Shown: one piece after another, positions 8,875 through 16,226 of the stretch
Layout: each line of letters opens with the position of its first letter
Position numbering within the stretch: position 1 is the first letter of the stretch
Source: Rhodospirillaceae bacterium
GTDB lineage: Bacteria; Pseudomonadota; Alphaproteobacteria; MPNO01; UBA2964
DNA: 19,876 bases
Reading direction: 5' to 3'
Assembly (NCBI GenBank): GCA_018660305.1
Contig: JABJKO010000322.1
Coordinates: 1 to 19,876 of the forward strand
Notes under the pieces: generated by a model
Databases searched by the model: none
Told to the model about the DNA's origin: nothing
The model's input: only the letters and a program-made list of their open reading frames with translations
Translations under genes and position numbers: made by a program

Positions 8875-9255
8875 TCAACCTGCGAAGGCAATTTTAAGAA
8901 TGGCAAAGGAAGCGGCGGCGGCCAGAAGAACGGCGGCGAATTTCACCAGGATGATACCGGTGATCTTGAGCCATTCGGCATGGACGTAATCCTCGATCAC
9001 CACCTGCAGACCGAGCTGCATGTGATGAAACGTCACCCCGATGAGCAACACCAGCAAGATGGCGGTCACCGGCTGAGCAATCCACGCCCGGACCGGACCG
9101 ATGTCAGCGCCGGCCAGACCGGCCACGGACGCAACAAACCAGAGAACAAGCGGCACCAGCGCAATGGCGGTCAGACGCTGAGCCCACCAATGCTGCGTGC
9201 CTTCCTTCGCGGACCCGAGCCCGCGTACTTTTCCGAGATCCGTTCGCAGGCTCAT
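8875..9255 (-). CDS. sdhD: Succinate dehydrogenase membrane anchor subunit
   Basis: This 126-residue inner-membrane anchor has three predicted helices (about 28-50, 61-83 and 95-122). His78 and Tyr90 in the pattern H-x10-DY (HMQLGLQVVIEDY) match the haem-b histidine and quinone-site Asp-Tyr of SdhD. The start at 9255 overlaps the sdhC stop by four bases (ATGA), which suggests translational coupling. An upstream in-frame ATG at 9285 would lie inside sdhC and is not preferred. Confidence 0.95.
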   Translation of the reverse strand: MSLRTDLGKVRGLGSAKEGTQHWWAQRLTAIALVPLVLWFVASVAGLAGADIGPVRAWIAQPVTAILLVLLIGVTFHHMQLGLQVVIEDYVHAEWLKITGIILVKFAAVLLAAAASFAILKIAFAG

Positions 9256-9650
9256 TGGAAGGCCCCCATGGAAGCGTAGCCCCAAACCCAGGCGCCCACC
9301 GTCAGGGCAACGGATACCAGAATCACCAGCCAGCTCGATTTGCCCACCGTGGTCAGCTCAAAGCCCTTGCCCATATCCCAGAACAGATGCCGGATGCCGT
9401 TGCACAGATGAAAAAACAGGGCATAGGACCAGCCAAACAACAAAAGCCTGCCACCCCAGTGTCCGATGATTTTCTGAACCAGATCGAACGCGTCAACGCT
9501 GGTCGCCGCGGCCACCAGCCACCACACAAGAAGCAGCGTCCCCACCGCCAGGGCGACACCGGTCATTCGATGCGTAATGGAGAGAACGGAGGTTAGTGGC
9601 AGTTTGTAGACTTGAAGATGGGGAGAAAGCGGGCGGCCACCCGTATCCAT
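9252..9650 (-). CDS. sdhC: Succinate dehydrogenase cytochrome b556 subunit
   Basis: SdhC anchors complex II and shares haem b and the quinone site with SdhD. The sequence starts MDTGGRPLSPHLQVYKLPLT, the common N-terminus. It continues with SITHRMTG, holding Ser24 and Arg28 of the quinone site, and HLCNGIRHLFWD, where His81 is the haem ligand. Three membrane helices are visible in 132 residues. The start at 9650 is supported by the family N-terminus and a weak GGGAAG; the ATG at 9713 would add 21 atypical residues and has no ribosome-binding site. It is the first gene of sdhCDAB. Its promoter must lie in about 9651-9861, which also holds the DnaA-box-like sites. Confidence 0.95.
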   Translation of the reverse strand: MDTGGRPLSPHLQVYKLPLTSVLSITHRMTGVALAVGTLLLVWWLVAAATSVDAFDLVQKIIGHWGGRLLLFGWSYALFFHLCNGIRHLFWDMGKGFELTTVGKSSWLVILVSVALTVGAWVWGYASMGAFQ

Positions 9651-9790
9651 ATCGCGCTTCCCATACTGTTCCTTGCGCGAAACGCGAATGAGACCACGTT
9701 GCGCTATCCGCATTGGGTTTAGACGTTCGATTCCGGTTAGTCAATTGACGTTGCACGAATCGGGTACAATTGAAAAATCGATATTCGCGT

Positions 9791-9851
9791 TGTGGATAAA
9801 CCTGTGGATAACCAAATCATAAATTGTGGATAGACAATGACCTTATCCACA
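9791..9851. promoter_or_regulatory. Cluster of four DnaA-box-like sites
   Basis: TGTGGATAA occurs at 9791-9799 and 9803-9811, TGTGGATAG at 9825-9833, and TTATCCACA at 9843-9851. Three are perfect matches to the DnaA box TTATCCACA (two on the minus strand, one on the plus) and the fourth has one change. AT-rich sequence (9765-9785) flanks them. They lie between the sdhC start and the lyase stop. No dnaA, hemE, gid or par genes are near, so a chromosomal origin is not established; DnaA titration or DnaA control of sdh are alternatives. Confidence 0.6.
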
Positions 9852-9852
9852 A
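9824..9852 (-). terminator. Possible terminator hairpin of the CoA-ester lyase gene
   Basis: TTGTGGATA (9824-9832) and TATCCACAA (9844-9852) form a perfect 9-base-pair stem with an 11-base loop. On the minus strand it lies 9 bases after the lyase stop and is followed by TTTATGATTT. It could end lyase transcription, but the stem is AT-rich and the same bases form two DnaA-box-like sites. Confidence 0.4.
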
Positions 9853-9861
9853 ACCGGGCAG

Positions 9862-10764
9862 TCAATCGGCGCCGGAATCGGCTTCCAGAGCGGCAATGGT
9901 GTCGGCCAGCGCCACCAGACGCTGGGCTTCCTCCACATGCAGCCCTTCGACCAGTTGGCCATCCACCAGCGTGACACCCTTGCCGTCGGCCAGGGCTTCT
10001 TCGTGGGCCGCGGTGATCCGATGCGCCCAGTCAATTTCCTCCGCCGATGGCCCGAACGCCTGGTTGGCGCCGGCAATGGTCTTGGGATGCAGCAGCGTCT
10101 TGCCATCGAAGCCCAGATCGCGTCCCTGCTTGCAGGCAGCCAGGAACCCGTCATCGTCGGACAGATCGAAAAACGGGCTGTCGAGGATGGTCAGCCCATT
10201 GGCCCGGCCTGCCAGAACCACCATCTGAATGCTGGTCAGCAGCGGCAGGCGGTCCGGCGTATGGCGGGCCCGCAGATCCTTGGTGAGATCGGCTGACCCA
10301 ATCATCAGCGCGCCGACCCTGGGATGGGATGAGGCAATAGCATCCACCGACAGAACGCCCCGGGCCGTTTCGATCATACACCAGATCTGCATGGTGGCCG
10401 GGGCTCCGGCTTTTTCCATGCGGGCGGCAACCGCCTGCACCGTCGCCGGTGATTCCACCTTGGGGATGGCGATAACATGAGCGGCCGAGGCGGCGAACGC
10501 GTCGATATCATCCCCATGCCATTCGGTCCCCACACCGTTGATCCGAACACCGATTTCGCGCTGCCCGTAGCCGCCGCCGGCCAGCATGGAAACGATCCGT
10601 GCGCGCGCCTCGGCCTTGGCGTCCGGCGCAACACCGTCCTCCACATCCATGATCAGTACATCGGCAGGCAGGCTCTTGCCCTTTTCAAGCGCACGCTCAT
10701 TGGCGCCCGGCATGTATAGAGCACTACGGCGCGGCCGGTTTGCACGGTCGAGATTAAGGGTCAT
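9862..10764 (-). CDS. HpcH/HpaI-family CoA-ester lyase (CitE / malyl-CoA lyase or thioesterase-like)
   Basis: This 300-residue protein has the TIM-barrel signature of CitE-like lyases. It starts RPRRSALYMPGANERALEKG, followed by the phosphate/CoA region DVLIMDVEDGVAPDAK (35-50). The arginine of VRIN is Arg74 and the metal ligands are Glu132 (MIETARG) and Asp159 (IGSADLTKD). Family members cleave or hydrolyse malyl-CoA, beta-methylmalyl-CoA or citramalyl-CoA. In alphaproteobacteria a gene of this kind commonly sits before sdhC, and (3S)-malyl-CoA thioesterase (Mcl2-like) is a fair guess, but the exact substrate cannot be read. GGGAG lies 9 bases before the ATG. It probably has its own promoter (10795-10822) and is followed by the DnaA-box region. 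Confidence 0.88.
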   Translation of the reverse strand: MTLNLDRANRPRRSALYMPGANERALEKGKSLPADVLIMDVEDGVAPDAKAEARARIVSMLAGGGYGQREIGVRINGVGTEWHGDDIDAFAASAAHVIAIPKVESPATVQAVAARMEKAGAPATMQIWCMIETARGVLSVDAIASSHPRVGALMIGSADLTKDLRARHTPDRLPLLTSIQMVVLAGRANGLTILDSPFFDLSDDDGFLAACKQGRDLGFDGKTLLHPKTIAGANQAFGPSAEEIDWAHRITAAHEEALADGKGVTLVDGQLVEGLHVEEAQRLVALADTIAALEADSGAD

Positions 10765-10794
10765 GGTGGTGTCTCCCGGTTGAACTGGGGAACC

Positions 10795-10822
10795 ACTATA
10801 TTCAGCGTATCGCGCGGCACAA
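10795..10822 (-). promoter_or_regulatory. Possible promoter of the CoA-ester lyase gene
   Basis: On the minus strand TTGTGC (10817-10822) and TATAGT (10795-10800) are separated by 16 bases, and the -10 lies 30 bases before the lyase ATG. The -10 matches five of six consensus bases and the -35 three of six. The site follows the terminator of the CBS gene, as expected for a new transcript. Confidence 0.4.
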
Positions 10823-10853
10823 GATCGGCCACCGCCTTAGCAAATAAACCGGC

Positions 10854-10886
10854 AAATAAAAACGGCGGCCCTGCCGGGTCGCCGTT
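10854..10886 (-). terminator. Rho-independent terminator of the CBS-domain gene
   Basis: On the minus strand AACGGCG and CGCCGTT (10880-10886 and 10861-10867) form a 7-base-pair stem, with further GC pairing in the loop. It is followed by a T-rich tract (TTTATTTG, opposite 10852-10860). It lies 28 bases after the stop of the CBS gene. Confidence 0.8.
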
Positions 10887-10914
10887 GCTCTCAGAAACGA
10901 AGTGTCTCGGGCTG

Positions 10915-11334
10915 CTACACAGCCACGCCCATGCCCATGCCCATCATGTCGCCGACACAGATTTCCATCAGATCGCGCATGCTGATAATGCCGGCCAGGC
11001 TGTCGTCCTCGGCAATAACCGGCAAATGCCGTATCCGGTTTGCCTGCATGATTCCCATGGCCTCGGGGATGGTGCTCGCCGCGCTGCAGGTGATGACGTC
11101 TTTCACCATCAGATCCTGAACGCTCATGTCGGCGATTTTGGCGCCATGCGCGGCAACCGCGCGGGTAATATCCCGTTCGGAGAGGATGCCCACGACGGCG
11201 GTGCCGGCATCCGACACCACGGCAGCGCCGACATCATTCTCGGCCAACATTTCGGCAGCCCCGGGGATACCGGTATCGGGTGCCAACGCGAATATGGCGC
11301 CACCCTTCTGATCCAGTACGTCTTTAACCTGCAT
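10915..11334 (-). CDS. CBS-domain pair protein
   Basis: This 139-residue stand-alone pair of CBS domains has about residues 1-65 and 70-130 as its two halves. The second half of each is clear in VVGILSERDITRAVA and LAGIISMRDLMEICV, and the phosphate-contacting motif appears twice (SERD, SMRD). Such proteins bind adenine nucleotides and regulate partners; the partner is unknown here. The C-terminus ends in a Met/Gly-rich MMGMGMGVAV. No strong ribosome-binding site precedes the ATG. It is flanked by its own terminator and by a perfect palindrome upstream (11385-11397), so it appears to be transcribed alone. Confidence 0.9.
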   Translation of the reverse strand: MQVKDVLDQKGGAIFALAPDTGIPGAAEMLAENDVGAAVVSDAGTAVVGILSERDITRAVAAHGAKIADMSVQDLMVKDVITCSAASTIPEAMGIMQANRIRHLPVIAEDDSLAGIISMRDLMEICVGDMMGMGMGVAV

Positions 11335-11384
11335 GACAGTATGTCCAAAGTTTAGGTAAGCAATAGCTTAGGGTAATCCCGTTA

Positions 11385-11397
11385 ACAGACCGTCTGT
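11385..11397. promoter_or_regulatory. Perfect palindrome upstream of the CBS gene
   Basis: ACAGAC-C-GTCTGT is a perfect 6+1+6 palindrome about 50 bases before the CBS start and 50 bases after the glycosyltransferase stop. Its place suits an operator; it is too short to be sure. Confidence 0.3.
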
Positions 11398-11446
11398 AAA
11401 ACCTTTATTCTTCCATAAAATCAAACCAGAACTGCCCCAATTGGGC

Positions 11447-13528
11447 TTAACGCCTCTCCTGTCCCGTGGCGCACCAGCCATGCCACATGGTGCGATAGAG
11501 CGCTTCCAGCGCCCGGGTAAAGCCGGCAACACCGCAGAGCGGCGATGCAAGCAGGCGGTCGCGCATGCCGCTGCGTAAATCGGATAATTGCGGTCTGTCA
11601 TTTGCCAGAGAAACGGCAAGATCCGCATAGTCTTTGGGATTATCGGCCACCATATCGGCCAGACCGGCCGCGGTCAGATGCGCCGCCGCCTGACGCGCCA
11701 CCATGCGATCGCCTCGCAGCGCTATGACCGGCACACCCATCCACAGGGCTTCCAGCGTCGTCATGGTCCCGGAATAGGGGAAGGGATCCAGCGCGATATC
11801 GATCTCGCCATAGCTCGCCAGCATTTGGCCATAGCTGGTCTTGCCGGCAAACCGCACCCGCGCGCCATCAATACCCAACGCACCCAGCCGCTCGCGGAAA
11901 CCACTCTGGACGGCGGGGTCGTCATAGCCGAAATAACGCAGGAGCAACCGGGCATCGGGGATGGCATGGAGAATCTCGGCCCAGATCCGGAGAGCCGGAT
12001 CGGTCACCTTGCCGGGATTATTAAAGCAGCCGAACGTGACCGGCCCGCCAGCTGAACAGGGCGGCGGAACAATAGAGGGCACCTCATCCGGCGGGCTGAA
12101 ACACAGCAGATCGTGGGGCAATCGTACGATAGTCTCCGAGTAACACGTCTCGTCACCCACCGGTGTGTGAACCGGATCGCCGATCAGATAGTCGATGGCC
12201 TCAAGCCCGGTGCTCGCCATATAGCCCAGCCAGGTGGCCTGCACCGGCGCCGGCCGGCGCGCAAAGACCGTCAGGCGATTGCGCGCGCTGTGGCCCGACA
12301 GATCCACCAGAATATCGATGCCATCGTCACGGATCAGCGACACCAGCGCCGCGTCGTCAAGCGCTGCTATGGGCCGGAACCGATCGGCGGCGGCTTCGAT
12401 TCGGCGTGTCAGATCGTCGGTGCTCGCAGCCTGGGAATAGGCGAAAATTTCGACCGACGACCGGTCATGGGCATCAAATATGGGGCAGACGAGGCGCCCA
12501 ACCGGATGGGTGCGAAAATCCGACGACACATAGCCTATGCGCAACCGGCGATCAGGGTCCGTGTCATTGCCGTGCCTTACTGTCCCCTCCGTCAGCGGCG
12601 CGGCATGGCGGTCATGCCACTCACGATGGGCCTGAAACAGCGCGGCCTCATCCGTATCGGGATCACCCAGTAAATTAAACAGCAGATTTGAATGGGTCCG
12701 CGCATTGGCGGGATTCAGCTCGACCGCCCGGCGGTAGCTGACGATGGCGTCCCCAAGATTTCCCTGTAGCCGCATTGTCCGGCCCAGACCCGCATGGGCC
12801 GAGGCATTGTCCGGCGCGCGCTCGATTACCCCGCCATAGGCCCGCGCCGCCTCATGGAGGCGATGCAGATTCTGAAGCGCCAAGGCATAGTTGCAACGCG
12901 CATCGGCCAAATCAGGAGCCAGACTGATGGCTGTCTCCAGTTCAATCAAGGCCTCTTCGTCGCGCGCCATCGCCAGTAGAATGCCACCCTTTAAGTTGCG
13001 CCATTCGCCGTTCTGGCCGTCCAGCATTATGGCGCGGTCCACCGCGTCGAGCGCCGCGTCGAACCGGCCCAGACCCATATGGGCCGCGGCCAGACCAGAC
13101 AGGATGCCCGCATCGTCCGGGGCCAGGGCCTGCGCCCTCTGATACGTGGCGACGGCATCCTCCCCGCACCGGGTACCGCCCTGGGCAACGGCCAGATTGC
13201 ACAGGATGTCGGTGGAGGTGGGGTCGCGTTCCGCCGCCTGTTCGAGAACACCCACCGCCGCCGACGGCCGACCATCGGCCAGATGGGCAGCGCCCAGATT
13301 GCCGAGATATTTCGCATTGCCGGGCTCACGCTGAACTGCCGCGGAAAACCGTTCCGCCGCTTCCGTCGGATTGCCCGATTGCAGGGCGACGATTCCGAGC
13401 AGATGGTGTGCCTCGGCATTGTCCCGGTCCTGGTCCAGAACCTCCCGATAGCATGCCGCCGCGTCGTCCAGCCGGCCGGCGCGATGATGGCCCAGCCCTG
13501 TCTCAAGAAGGGAACTTACATCGGTCAT
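11447..13528 (-). CDS. TPR and GT41 (SPINDLY/OGT-like) glycosyltransferase
   Basis: This 693-residue cytoplasmic protein has about eight TPR units in residues 1-290 (such as AEAHHLLGIVALQSGNPTEA and NASAHAGLGRTMRLQGNLGD). A GT41 catalytic region follows (about 325-690). GT41 marks are RIGYVSSDFRTHPVG, DILVDLSGHSARNRL, RPAPVQATWLGYMASTGL with IDYLIGD, FGCFNNPGKVTDPALRIW (sugar-nucleotide region) and DPFPYSGTMTTLEALWMGVP. The family transfers GlcNAc or another sugar to Ser/Thr of proteins. In several alphaproteobacteria such enzymes serve flagellin glycosylation, and a flagellin gene lies 6 kb away; that link is inference. The ATG at 13528 begins directly before the TPRs; a GTG at 13561 would add 11 residues. 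Neither has a strong ribosome-binding site. It is divergent from the MNIO gene. Confidence 0.9.
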   Translation of the reverse strand: MTDVSSLLETGLGHHRAGRLDDAAACYREVLDQDRDNAEAHHLLGIVALQSGNPTEAAERFSAAVQREPGNAKYLGNLGAAHLADGRPSAAVGVLEQAAERDPTSTDILCNLAVAQGGTRCGEDAVATYQRAQALAPDDAGILSGLAAAHMGLGRFDAALDAVDRAIMLDGQNGEWRNLKGGILLAMARDEEALIELETAISLAPDLADARCNYALALQNLHRLHEAARAYGGVIERAPDNASAHAGLGRTMRLQGNLGDAIVSYRRAVELNPANARTHSNLLFNLLGDPDTDEAALFQAHREWHDRHAAPLTEGTVRHGNDTDPDRRLRIGYVSSDFRTHPVGRLVCPIFDAHDRSSVEIFAYSQAASTDDLTRRIEAAADRFRPIAALDDAALVSLIRDDGIDILVDLSGHSARNRLTVFARRPAPVQATWLGYMASTGLEAIDYLIGDPVHTPVGDETCYSETIVRLPHDLLCFSPPDEVPSIVPPPCSAGGPVTFGCFNNPGKVTDPALRIWAEILHAIPDARLLLRYFGYDDPAVQSGFRERLGALGIDGARVRFAGKTSYGQMLASYGEIDIALDPFPYSGTMTTLEALWMGVPVIALRGDRMVARQAAAHLTAAGLADMVADNPKDYADLAVSLANDRPQLSDLRSGMRDRLLASPLCGVAGFTRALEALYRTMWHGWCATGQERR

Positions 13529-13713
13529 TCTGTGGTTATAGAAAGGCCCTGCGACACTCACAAGGCGCGAGCGTTTGAACCATCTTCCTGTATTTGATTT
13601 ATGGCGTGGGAAATCCCATGGTATATTTATTACAGGCGGCCCGATCCCGCGGCATTGGTTTTTTCTGTCGCGTGAAGCGTATCAGGGTCCAGGCTCGTTT
13701 ATTGGATGAGGAA

Positions 13714-14523
13714 ATGTCCTTGGATGTGAGAATCGGCGCGCGGTGGGATGACCCGGCTCAAGACGGGCGGATCAAAGAAGCGTTTGGGCAGGGGTTGATC
13801 GACTATATGGAGGTCAATTATCCCATACCGTTCGGTGCCGATCCCCTGGCGCTCGGCATTCCCATTCTGGCGCATACCAGCAGCAATCCAACGTGCAGCG
13901 CCGAGGGCGTAAATCTCAACGTCGCGCGGCGTGTAAAGGAGGGCGCCGATTCGGCGGAATCCCCCTGGATCGGTGAGCATCTTTCCTGGCTGGGCACGGC
14001 GCCGACCGGCTCTCTGGGCTATCAGATCAACCCGCTCTTTACCGAAGAGTTCGAACGCCTGACCGTCCTCAATGTTATGCGGCTGCGGGATTATTACGCC
14101 CGGCCTGTTGCGCTGGAGCTCGGCCCCATCTACATCGATTCGACCGGCTATCCCAGCGAAATGCATTTCCTCGGCGCCGTCGCCAATGATGCCGATACCA
14201 AGGTGATCCTCGATGTCACCCACTGGCAGATCGCCAACCGCAATCTGGACCGGCCGGCCGATTACGGCCTCGACGCCATCGACCCTGAAAGAATCGTCGA
14301 GCTGCATGTGGCCGGCATGCGGCAAGGCTCCGATGGGTTCTGGCACGACGCCCATGATCTGCCGCCCAATGACGAGGTGCTGGCCATCACCGCCGGTCTG
14401 GTCCGCGATCTGCCGGCGCTGGAGACCGTCACGTTCGAGCACAATTCATCGGCGCCGGAAGAAGAATTTTTCCGCTGTCTACAAGCCCTTAATCCGGTTG
14501 TCGGCACGGCCCGCGCCGCCTGA
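13714..14523 (+). CDS. DUF692/MNIO-family (multinuclear non-haem iron) enzyme, divergent
   Basis: The 269-residue protein follows the DUF692 TIM-barrel plan: DYMEVNYP (30-37), AHTSSN (His54), IGEHLSWLG (Glu88, His89), PVALELGPIYID (Glu135), VILDVTHWQIANRN (Asp167, His170), IVELHVAG (His198), FWHDAHD (Asp212, His214) and TFEHN (Glu242). These positions carry the metal ligands in the family. Known members (MbnB, TglH) use two or three irons to modify Cys or other residues of peptides with a partner protein. Here the usual Glu-Asn is Glu-Leu and the usual D-x-x-N is D-x-x-H, so it is an outlying branch. The start at 13714 follows a GAGGA with short spacing; an ATT/ATG-type start further upstream adds 40 atypical residues. 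A probable partner gene starts 18 bases downstream. Substrate unknown. Confidence 0.75.
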   Translation: MSLDVRIGARWDDPAQDGRIKEAFGQGLIDYMEVNYPIPFGADPLALGIPILAHTSSNPTCSAEGVNLNVARRVKEGADSAESPWIGEHLSWLGTAPTGSLGYQINPLFTEEFERLTVLNVMRLRDYYARPVALELGPIYIDSTGYPSEMHFLGAVANDADTKVILDVTHWQIANRNLDRPADYGLDAIDPERIVELHVAGMRQGSDGFWHDAHDLPPNDEVLAITAGLVRDLPALETVTFEHNSSAPEEEFFRCLQALNPVVGTARAA

Positions 14524-14541
14524 CAGTTTGATTGCTGGATA

Positions 14542-15276
14542 ATGATTATGGATCCGAAAGAGGAACGCGCCTTACGCGACCGGGCGCGGAATCTTCAGGC
14601 CCTCCATGTCAGGCTGCTGTTCTGTCGCCACACACGCGACGCATGGCTCGCCGGTCCCGGTGATGTCCTGAGCGACTTTGGGCTATTGGCCAAAGACCGG
14701 AACCTTTTCCCGGATATTGCCGGCGATCGTTTCAAGGCCGAAAGCCATGGCCGTCGTGTGGTGGTCGAACGCAGCATCGGCAATAGTTTTGAAGAGACAC
14801 AGAAATATCTGGCACAGCGCCCCACCGCGTCGGGGTCTGCCGGCGCCGATCCCACCCTCGACGATTTCCTGTGTTCCGATTTCTTTCTCGATCCGCATAG
14901 GGGTCTGCCGCACAGTTCGGGGGTGGGGCCGGGCTACGAGAATATCAGCAAGTATTTCTTCTGGCTGCGCCACGCCCATGGCCTCGACCGCGACGGAGCG
15001 GACATCGCGCTCCGCACCCATGCCTATTCCGAATTTGCCATCTATCTCATCACTCAATACCAGCGGCCGCACGATCCCTATTACGATCAGTTTCAGGGCG
15101 GCCTCTACTGGCCCGAGACACCGGGCATCGCCCTGCCGGTCATGCTGCTGAGCGACAAGTTCGTCCGCTATACGCTGGGAAACGCCGATACGGTGGCGCA
15201 ACTTCCCGGCGCCGGGCTCCTGGATCTCGACCAGCTTGCCCCGCCGGACTGGACCGACGAGGCGACACTGGTCTGA
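14542..15276 (+). CDS. Probable partner protein of the MNIO enzyme, unknown family
   Basis: This 244-residue protein has no signal peptide and lies 18 bases after the MNIO gene on the same strand, so the two are surely co-transcribed. Residues about 29-72 (HTRDAWLAGPGDVLSDFGLL, then AKDR, ESHGRR) resemble the R-x-x-(W/F)L-x-x-P-x-x-x-L-x-x-(F/Y)GL pattern found in partners of DUF692 enzymes and in some leader-like domains. The rest (residues 73-244) is Tyr/His-rich (SEFAIYLITQYQRPHDPYYD) and not recognised. The role suggested is substrate binding or presentation for the enzyme; this is inference. Either ATG at 14542 or 14548 may be used; neither has a strong ribosome-binding site. It ends 16 bases from the convergent dioxygenase gene. 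Confidence 0.65.
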   Translation: MIMDPKEERALRDRARNLQALHVRLLFCRHTRDAWLAGPGDVLSDFGLLAKDRNLFPDIAGDRFKAESHGRRVVVERSIGNSFEETQKYLAQRPTASGSAGADPTLDDFLCSDFFLDPHRGLPHSSGVGPGYENISKYFFWLRHAHGLDRDGADIALRTHAYSEFAIYLITQYQRPHDPYYDQFQGGLYWPETPGIALPVMLLSDKFVRYTLGNADTVAQLPGAGLLDLDQLAPPDWTDEATLV

Positions 15277-15292
15277 GCGGCAATGCCGTTGT

Positions 15293-16120
15293 TCAGCTAC
15301 GGCCGCCGGACGCGATTTTTGTTTCGGTGGTTTTCATGAACTTGGCCCGCGTGGATTCCATCGCCTCGATACAGACCGGATCGAGATCGTGGCGGGGGTC
15401 GGGGTCAGTCCCCCAGTGACCGTATTCGTCCGCACCGCGCAGCAGCATGGCCGTCGCACCATCGAATCGGGTTTCGCGCACATGGGGCGCGACATAATGG
15501 ATCGAGAATCCAATGCGTGGATTGTCCGACAGATTGGGGGTCGAGCTATGGACGACGCTTTCGTGATGAAACACCACCTGACCGGCACGAAGGACGGCGT
15601 CGACGGCCTTATCTTCCGGCACGCCGATCACGTTCTGGCCCAGGGTGGCAAGATTGTTGGGGTCGGGACGGATCGCATGCTCCGCCACGCTCCTGTGTGA
15701 ACCGGGGATATATTTGAGACAGCCGGATTCGACGGTGGAATCATTGAAGCCCAGCCAGGCGGTCACGGTTTCCGCCGGCTCGAACCCGTAGACGAAACTG
15801 TCCGTATGCCAGGAAATAAACCGGGGATCGTGCGCCTTCTTGGTAAAGAAGGAAGCGCCCCAGCACAGAATATTGGGGCCCATTATATCCTCGAGAGCGT
15901 CGAGCAGCCGGGGATGACGCACCACGTCGCATAGCCAGGGAAACGGCAGTTGCGCCTTGATGCGAAACCTGTTCTGCGGCTCCTCGCCCAATGTCTCCTC
16001 GAGCGCGGCATATTTCCCATAGAGCGCCGCCGCTTCGTCCGGCGTGTAGACCTCATAGGGAAACAGGAATCCGTCTTCTTTGAACCGGGTGACCTGATCG
16101 TCCGTCAGCGCCTTATTCAT
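15293..16120 (-). CDS. Phytanoyl-CoA dioxygenase (PhyH)-family Fe(II)/2-oxoglutarate oxygenase
   Basis: This 275-residue cytoplasmic protein starts MNKALTDDQVTRFKEDGFLF, the common PhyH beginning. The metal triad is His105-x-Asp107 in SWHTDSF with His191 in FHHESVVHSS; Arg202 (NPRIGFSIHY) would bind 2-oxoglutarate. YIPGSHR is the usual motif between them. The family hydroxylates varied small molecules (ectoine, quorum lipids, mitomycin-like compounds, phytanoyl-CoA), and no substrate is indicated. GGAGAAGG lies before the ATG. It is divergent from the LysE-type exporter and convergent with the MNIO pair, so it is transcribed alone. A short GC-rich hairpin (CCCCGA, 16165-16170, with TCGGGG, 16183-16188) lies in the divergent region. 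Confidence 0.9.
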   Translation of the reverse strand: MNKALTDDQVTRFKEDGFLFPYEVYTPDEAAALYGKYAALEETLGEEPQNRFRIKAQLPFPWLCDVVRHPRLLDALEDIMGPNILCWGASFFTKKAHDPRFISWHTDSFVYGFEPAETVTAWLGFNDSTVESGCLKYIPGSHRSVAEHAIRPDPNNLATLGQNVIGVPEDKAVDAVLRAGQVVFHHESVVHSSTPNLSDNPRIGFSIHYVAPHVRETRFDGATAMLLRGADEYGHWGTDPDPRHDLDPVCIEAMESTRAKFMKTTETKIASGGRS

Positions 16121-16226
16121 GACCTTCTCCGCGCAAGATATTTATCCATGGGAAGTGTAGAAATCCCCGACCGCTCTGTCTATCGGGGCGGTTCCGTCTG
16201 AACTGGAAATGCGCTAGGCGTAATCC

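Noticed and set aside
9749..9775. TTGACG and TACAAT on the plus strand as a promoter
   Set aside because: The spacer is only 14 bases and it would transcribe antisense into the lyase gene with no plus-strand gene to serve.
13601..13675. 24-codon peptide before the MNIO gene as a possible precursor
   Set aside because: It has no Cys, no ribosome-binding site and no leader-like sequence.
13594..13713. N-terminal extension of the MNIO frame
   Set aside because: The 40 extra residues (starting MIYGVGNPM) do not fit the family and lie in the divergent promoter region.
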